Source: Actinobacillus suis ATCC 33415
Lineage (GTDB): Bacteria; Pseudomonadota; Gammaproteobacteria; Enterobacterales; Pasteurellaceae
Assembly: GCF_000739435.1 (NCBI RefSeq)
Contig: NZ_CP009159.1
Span: forward strand, 620,001-684,000
Direction of reading: 5' to 3'
DNA: 64,000 bases
This document shows positions 62,755 through 64,000 of this stretch, in pieces (the stretch's first letter is position 1; each line of letters begins with the position of its first letter). Made by a program: the position numbers and the translations under genes. Below the pieces are notes generated by a model. That model had not been told where the DNA came from, ran no database searches, and saw only the letters and a list, made by a program, of their open reading frames with translations.

Positions 62755-63941
62755 TGCTTGAACTACTGTTCCTTTTATTGCCAATTGCCGCTCTTTATGG
62801 GTGGTATATGGGACAACGAAGTGCAAAAAGGGATCAAGAATCTGTCAATAATAAATTTTCCCGTGATTATGTTACGGGGTTAAATTTTCTTTTATCTAAT
62901 CAGCAGGAAAAGGCAGTTGATCTTTTTCTGTCTATGCTCCAAAAACAAGAATCTGAAAATCAGATCACTACCGAATCTCAATTTGAAGCTGAACTTACAC
63001 TCGGGAATTTATTTCGTTCCCGTGGTGAGGTTGATCGTGCTTTACGTATTCACCAAGCGCTTGATGCGAGTCCACATTATTCCATAGAACAAAAATTACT
63101 TGCTAAACAGCAATTGGCAAAAGACTTTATGGCTGCCGGTTTTTATGATCGTGCTGAAAATTACTATATTTTATTACTTGATGAGCCTGAGTTTGCTGTT
63201 AATTCGTTAACACAATTAATGGTAATTTATCAGAAAACTAAAGAATGGAAGAAGGCGATCAATGTTTCCGAAAAGCTGTTAAAAATTGAGCCGGATACAG
63301 ATAAAGTACCATTAGCACATTATTATTGTGAATATGCTCAAACAATAAAAACGGAAAATGTTGAAGAACATTTAAATGCTTTGAAGAAAGCCTTGGAATA
63401 TTCTCCACTTTGTGCGAGAGCGTCGATTTTATTAGGCGATTATTATTTAGAACAATACCAATTTAAACAAGCTTTAGTGCATTTTGAACATTTGGTGGTA
63501 CAAGACCCGAGTTATATCAGTGAAGTGTTAAATAAAATTAAGGCTTGTTATATTGCGCTTAATGATTTAGTTAATTATGAGTTATTCCTTATTCGAGCTA
63601 ATCAGATAAAGCATAACAGTAGTGTAGATATTGCGTTAACTGAATTTATTGAACAAAAAGATGGCATCACAGCGGCACATTCAAAGCTTTATCAGCAATT
63701 GAGTCAGTATCCTAATATGTTGACCTTTCATCGTTTTATCCATTATCAGATTAATGAAGCGGAGGACGGAAGAGCAAAAGACAGTTTGGTACTTTTACAT
63801 AACATGGTTGGCGATCGTATTAAAAAAGGCTTCCAATATCGCTGCTTAAACTGTGGTTACCAAAGTTATCGTCTAAGTTGGTATTGTCCTTCTTGTCGCC
63901 AATGGGAACAAATTAAACCGATTCACAGTATTGATACATAA
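62754..63941 (+). CDS. lapB: Lipopolysaccharide assembly protein B
   Basis: Controls the balance of LPS and phospholipid by presenting LpxC to FtsH. The 395-residue protein has an N-terminal membrane helix (LELLFLLLPIAALYGWYMGQ), about nine TPR helices, and a C-terminal rubredoxin-like zinc site with CLNCGYQSYRLSWYCPSCRQW (two CxxC pairs, shown as C-x2-C ... C-x2-C). This matches E. coli LapB (389). Confidence 0.95.
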   Translation: MLELLFLLLPIAALYGWYMGQRSAKRDQESVNNKFSRDYVTGLNFLLSNQQEKAVDLFLSMLQKQESENQITTESQFEAELTLGNLFRSRGEVDRALRIHQALDASPHYSIEQKLLAKQQLAKDFMAAGFYDRAENYYILLLDEPEFAVNSLTQLMVIYQKTKEWKKAINVSEKLLKIEPDTDKVPLAHYYCEYAQTIKTENVEEHLNALKKALEYSPLCARASILLGDYYLEQYQFKQALVHFEHLVVQDPSYISEVLNKIKACYIALNDLVNYELFLIRANQIKHNSSVDIALTEFIEQKDGITAAHSKLYQQLSQYPNMLTFHRFIHYQINEAEDGRAKDSLVLLHNMVGDRIKKGFQYRCLNCGYQSYRLSWYCPSCRQWEQIKPIHSIDT

Positions 63942-63983
63942 ACACGCAAGTATATTTATAAACTGAAAATTGAGGAGTCCGAT

Positions 63984-64000
63984 ATGGATAATAAAATTAT
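63984..64000 (+). CDS. pyrF: Orotidine 5'-phosphate decarboxylase, first codons only
   Basis: The last 17 bases read MDNKI after GAGGAGTCCGAT, a strong ribosome site 42 bases beyond lapB. The lapA-lapB-pyrF order of gamma-proteobacteria and the start of Pasteurellaceae PyrF (MDNKIIVALDY) support this. Everything beyond is outside the window. Confidence 0.75.

Overview
This is about 64 kb of chromosome from a member of the Pasteurellaceae, most likely Actinobacillus sensu stricto (A. pleuropneumoniae or a close relative). Two things point there: the core proteins are close to Haemophilus/E. coli orthologues in familiar gene orders (cmk-rpsA-ihfB-lapA-lapB-pyrF, secG-tRNA-Leu), and the ACAAGCGGTC-type DNA uptake signal sequence (USS) occurs many times, often as inverted pairs forming intergenic hairpins.

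Layout. 1-8.7 kb: end of prs, then pyrD and the pyruvate dehydrogenase genes aceE-aceF-lpd, whose two internal gaps carry hairpin-rich repeats. 8.9-20.3 kb: tRNA-Gly/tRNA-Cys, two small conserved genes, ushA, dgkA, sstT, comEC (interrupted by an in-frame stop but with a perfect CRP-S competence site upstream), queA, yvcK, perM, a methyltransferase. 20.4-20.6 kb: arfA, with a terminator hairpin inside its reading frame, as expected for a tmRNA-controlled non-stop message.

20.69-35.56 kb: a 14.9-kb mobile island at the 3' end of tRNA-Val(GAC). It has a tyrosine integrase, an AlpA-type regulator, a P4/D5-type primase-helicase and iteron-like repeats at both ends, plus a full HK97-type capsid and packaging set (capsid, protease, portal, head-tail adaptor and connector, HNH nuclease, small and large terminase, gp10-like protein, gpU-like tail terminator). 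It has no tail tube, tape measure, baseplate, fibre, holin or endolysin. This is the architecture of a capsid-forming phage-inducible chromosomal island (cf-PICI): a satellite that builds and fills its own heads and borrows helper-phage tails. Several of its genes are unrecognised. It is the most interesting part of the window.

35.6-64 kb: core genes again. apaH with lrgAB, rnb, a BrnT/BrnA toxin-antitoxin pair, fabI, cmoA-ybfF, the run seqA-menE-two large MscK/MscM-type channels-aroC, mepA, phoA, topB, secG-tRNA-Leu(GAG), degS, cmk-rpsA-ihfB-lapAB and the first codons of pyrF. Family names come from reading the protein sequences; no database search was run.
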